This document shows, piece by piece, positions 16,054-18,436 of a stretch of DNA of 18,436 nucleotides. The stretch comes from Archangium gephyra (GTDB lineage Bacteria > Myxococcota > Myxococcia > Myxococcales > Myxococcaceae): NCBI GenBank assembly GCA_003243425.1, contig QFQP01000061.1, positions 1 through 18,436 on the forward strand, in the 5' to 3' direction. Below the pieces are notes generated by a model that did not search any database, had not been told where the DNA came from, and saw nothing but the letters and a program-made list of their open reading frames with translations. Position 1 is the first letter of the stretch. Each line of letters starts with the position of its first letter. The translations under genes were made by a program, and so were the position numbers.

Positions 16054-18189
16054 TCAGAGCCGCGCGAGCGCGACGTCGAAGTGCTCGTCGAACAGCACCA
16101 CCTCCGGGCCACCGAAGCCGGTCCAGCGCACGATGGTGAACTCGGCAGTGAACGGCCCGAGCTCGGCGAAGAGGCTGATGCGGCCGTCGAGGTAGTTCTG
16201 CTGAATGCCGAAGCGCAGGCCCATGCGCATGAACAGCTCGTGGGCCGAGTTCAGGTACACGCCGATGGAGCCACGCAGCGGCGTGGACACCTTGGCGATG
16301 CTGACCACGCCACGCAGCCCGGCGCGGAAGCCCTGCACCCCGATGGCGATGGCCGCGGTCACGCCGAGGTCGACGTAGGGCTTGATGGTGCCGACGAGGT
16401 CGATGCCCGCCATGTCGACGCTGCAGTCACGCACCACCGCGCCGCCGAGCCGGAACTCGATGCCGAGCTTCGCCGCCAGACCGGCCGACACGTTGACCGG
16501 CACGAAGACGATGACGAACTGCGCGCTGCCTTCGATGGTGTGCGAGGTGTTCCAGTCGGCGACCTGGAAGTCGAGGAAGGCCGGGTGGCGTTCATCGAGC
16601 GAGTACACGTCGCTGCCGAACAGGCGCACGTCGACCTCGGCGTGAATCTGTTCGTCTTCGGTGCCCAGGCGGCCGGTGATTTCGCCGACGTCGGTCTCGC
16701 TGCCGAAGACCCAGATCTTCGCGCGCGCGTAACCGTCGACGGCCACTTCGGCCTCACACATCGCCGAGCCCCAGGTCGCTTCCCAGCCGGCGCCGTAGGC
16801 GATGGCCCCCGCGAAGCTGCTGCGGTCACCTTCTTCGCCGGAATCTTCGTGGCGACCCGAGCGGCGGGTGAGGCCCGTCGACGGCTCGGTGGGCAGGTCG
16901 AGGGTGTCGACGTGACCGCCGTAGATGCCCAGGAACTCGGCGACCAGGTCGGGGTTGAGCGTGTAGTTCTTCTGCTTGAGGTCGGGCAGGCCGAGGCGCT
17001 GCGCGTCGCGGATGAAGCTCGAGGGGCTGAAGTCGTTGCCCGTCAGGCGCATGCACGCAGCGAGCTCGGGCTGACGGCGCGCGTCCATCACGCGGCGAAC
17101 GTCGTCGTGGTAGCGGCGCGGGCTCCAGTCGCAGCGGCTGATGCCCTGGCTCACCAGACAGCCGTTCTTCTCGGCGTCGATGAGCGCCTTTTCGAGCTTC
17201 GCGTCGATGGCACGCAGGGCGGCGGCCGTCTCGGTGTCGAGCTGCGCGCGGTTCTTCTTCGCCAGCTTCTCGACGGTCTCGTAGCTCTTCCACACCGATT
17301 CGCGCTCGGCGAGCAGCGCTTCGAACTGCTGCTGGCGGCCGCGCTCTTCGTCGAGCACGTCGTCGTTGTAGTTGCCCAGCTGCTGGCTCATCTGCTGGTG
17401 CCAGTCGTCGGTCTCGGCGTACCAGGTGCGCGCGGCGACGTTCTGCGCCTTCTGCACCGCGGGGTGGCTGAAGGGGTACGGCTGTTGCCCCGCCGGGTAC
17501 GGGCCCTTCGTGAACAGGAAGTACGAGTTCTTCTCGACCTTCGTGCCGTTGAAGATGCTCGCGAGCTTCTGCTGGGTGCTCGACAGCAGCGTTCTGTAGG
17601 CGATGCCGTTCTGCCCGTAGGCCGCGTTGAAGAACGCGCGGTTGTCACCTGCGTACTTGCCGGCCTTCGCTTCGAACTCGCTGTAGTCGCGGAAGCGCTC
17701 GTGCACGAACTCGCGGCAGCTCGAGACCGCCTGCCCGTTCATCGACCATTTGGCCTTCTCGGCCGCGAACGCCGCCTCGGCAGGCGAGAGGTTCGCGTAG
17801 CCCTTGCGCTCGAGGATCTGGTTGATGGCGACCAGACCGCCGATGGTGCCCTGGTAGCCCGTCACGTTGGTGGCGCTGCCCGGCTCGCGCGGGGGCATCG
17901 AGCCGACCTGGCGAATGGTGCCACCGAGGTTGTCGGGCAACAGGCGGTAGCGCTGCTGCAACGCCGGCACCTGCGCGCGCCAGTTGGAGTCGATGATCGA
18001 CCCGCAATACGTGCGGTGGGTGGTGAAGCAGGTGCTCGAGCGGTACGTGGAGTCGACGCACATCGCGAGCGTGGGCGTGGGGCAGACCGGCTGCGCGCCG
18101 GCGTTCGCTGCGCCGAGCGAGATGAGCACTGCGAGCGCAGACAGCAACTGACGTGGCCCACTCTGGGGCCACGCGGGACGGGGGTTCAT
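16054..18189 (-). CDS. Large exported coiled-coil and beta-rich protein
   Basis: A 711-residue protein from ATG 18189, which has a strong AAGGAG seven bases upstream; an in-frame start at 18219 is less supported. A signal peptide covers about residues 1-32 (LLSALAVLISLGAANAGA). The N-terminal region has several Cys (36, 44, 54, 62). A largely helical middle includes a charged coiled coil (about 275-342) and a Cys pair (344, 353). After an acidic, low-complexity hinge (about 441-457), residues about 458-711 form a long series of amphipathic strands (AEVDVRLFGSDVYSL, QFVIVFVPVNVSAGLAAKLG, GLRGVVSIAKV, GSIGVYLNSAH, ISLFAELGPFTAEFTIV). The C-terminal part could be a beta-sheet lipid-binding surface or a barrel-like domain. 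No known family is recognised with confidence. It is the first gene of the four-gene exported cluster, so its product probably acts with the HEAT protein made next. Confidence 0.82.
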   Translation of the reverse strand: MNPRPAWPQSGPRQLLSALAVLISLGAANAGAQPVCPTPTLAMCVDSTYRSSTCFTTHRTYCGSIIDSNWRAQVPALQQRYRLLPDNLGGTIRQVGSMPPREPGSATNVTGYQGTIGGLVAINQILERKGYANLSPAEAAFAAEKAKWSMNGQAVSSCREFVHERFRDYSEFEAKAGKYAGDNRAFFNAAYGQNGIAYRTLLSSTQQKLASIFNGTKVEKNSYFLFTKGPYPAGQQPYPFSHPAVQKAQNVAARTWYAETDDWHQQMSQQLGNYNDDVLDEERGRQQQFEALLAERESVWKSYETVEKLAKKNRAQLDTETAAALRAIDAKLEKALIDAEKNGCLVSQGISRCDWSPRRYHDDVRRVMDARRQPELAACMRLTGNDFSPSSFIRDAQRLGLPDLKQKNYTLNPDLVAEFLGIYGGHVDTLDLPTEPSTGLTRRSGRHEDSGEEGDRSSFAGAIAYGAGWEATWGSAMCEAEVAVDGYARAKIWVFGSETDVGEITGRLGTEDEQIHAEVDVRLFGSDVYSLDERHPAFLDFQVADWNTSHTIEGSAQFVIVFVPVNVSAGLAAKLGIEFRLGGAVVRDCSVDMAGIDLVGTIKPYVDLGVTAAIAIGVQGFRAGLRGVVSIAKVSTPLRGSIGVYLNSAHELFMRMGLRFGIQQNYLDGRISLFAELGPFTAEFTIVRWTGFGGPEVVLFDEHFDVALARL

Positions 18190-18279
18190 GGTGGAGCTCC
18201 TTGGGAAGTGGGAGCTCAAGCGCTCCCGGCACTCGTACTGGGTGGGCGCGCTCTCCTTTTTCGGGAGCTCCGGCGGCTG
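18190..18279 (-). promoter_or_regulatory. Leader of the exported-protein operon
   Basis: The stretch before the 711-residue gene contains three GAGCTC palindromes (18194-18199, 18212-18217, 18265-18270) and a hairpin GGGAGC-TCAAGC-GCTCCC (18210-18227). The last GAGCTC includes the ribosome site AAGGAG, so pairing with an upstream copy could hide it. A promoter is expected in or just above this region, but I see no clear core elements. Confidence 0.35.
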
Positions 18280-18436
18280 TCAGTTGAGGCCGAACGCCGT
18301 CGGCTGTTCGCCCAGTCGAGCGCGAAGCTGGCGACTTCTTCCCAGCCCTTCTCGCCGGCGATGAAGAGCAGCGGCGCGCGGTCTTCATTCTTGAAGTTCA
18401 CCTTCGCGGCGGCCTTCGGGTCGAAGTTGAGAATCG
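18216..18436 (-). pseudogene. Alpha/beta hydrolase C-terminal remnant with an internal deletion
   Basis: The minus-strand frame entering from the right edge reads ILNFDPKAAAKVNFKNEDRA, then PLLFIAGEKGWEEVASFALD and WANSRRR, to a TGA at 18216-18218. From knowledge of the family, many actinobacterial and myxobacterial alpha/beta hydrolases end with a DRAPLLFIAGG-x-DH strand, about 45 residues, then SHF and a GWEEVADYALDWA helix. Here FIAG is joined directly to the GWEEVA helix in frame. The part lost would carry the catalytic Asp and His, so the product should be inactive. The last 30 codons are Arg/Ser-rich; a one-base shift after DWA would instead give EQPTAFGLN and a stop at 18280-18282, suggesting a second lesion. 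Only the 3' part lies in the window. Confidence 0.65.

Overview
The DNA is GC-rich (roughly two thirds G+C) and densely packed. It encodes hybrid histidine kinases, a membrane-anchored Ser/Thr kinase, a PilZ protein, many lipoproteins, Cys-rich repeats of the C-x-P-C-G-x-x-G-Q-x-C-C type, and an Ig-like domain of a kind common in large-genome predatory bacteria. This suggests a member of the Myxococcota (Cystobacterineae-like). The assignment is inferred from gene style; there is no rRNA or marker gene in the window.

Layout from left to right. (1) 1-329: no convincing gene; a cluster of TGACGCA/TGCGTCA inverted repeats and a possible 3' gene tail. (2) 330-4582, minus strand: a two-gene signalling operon. 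A membrane-bound PAS-PAS-GAF hybrid kinase with one dead and one live receiver is followed, through an ATGA stop/start overlap, by a receiver-plus-histidine-kinase protein. (3) 4713-5959, plus strand: two small lipoproteins. The first has a pilin-like body. The second carries a C-terminal CxxCH haem motif, and 108 bp before its start lies a pair of perfect 15-bp palindromes spaced 21 bp apart. (4) 5953-8054, minus strand: an FKBP-type prolyl isomerase lipoprotein and a YfbK-like von Willebrand A protein. (5) 8157-11688, plus strand: D-Ala-D-Ala ligase, a Ser/Thr kinase joined to it by an ATGA overlap, a beta-carbonic anhydrase, and then a PilZ protein with an unusual leader. (6) 11689-18189, minus strand: four exported proteins in a row. 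They are a 711-residue coiled-coil/beta-rich protein, a 609-residue protein whose plan resembles the N-terminal module of vitellogenin and microsomal triglyceride transfer protein, a 572-residue protein with an Ig-like domain, and a Cys-rich lipoprotein. (7) 18216-18436: the tail of an alpha/beta hydrolase with its catalytic region deleted.

The most promising candidate for an undescribed system is group 6: an apparently co-transcribed exported set built around a bacterial large-lipid-transfer-protein-like component. This is an inference from visible sequence pattern, not from a database search. The second candidate is the ddl/kinase pair, which physically links a peptidoglycan precursor enzyme to a membrane Ser/Thr kinase. 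The third is the twin-palindrome operator in front of the putative cytochrome lipoprotein.
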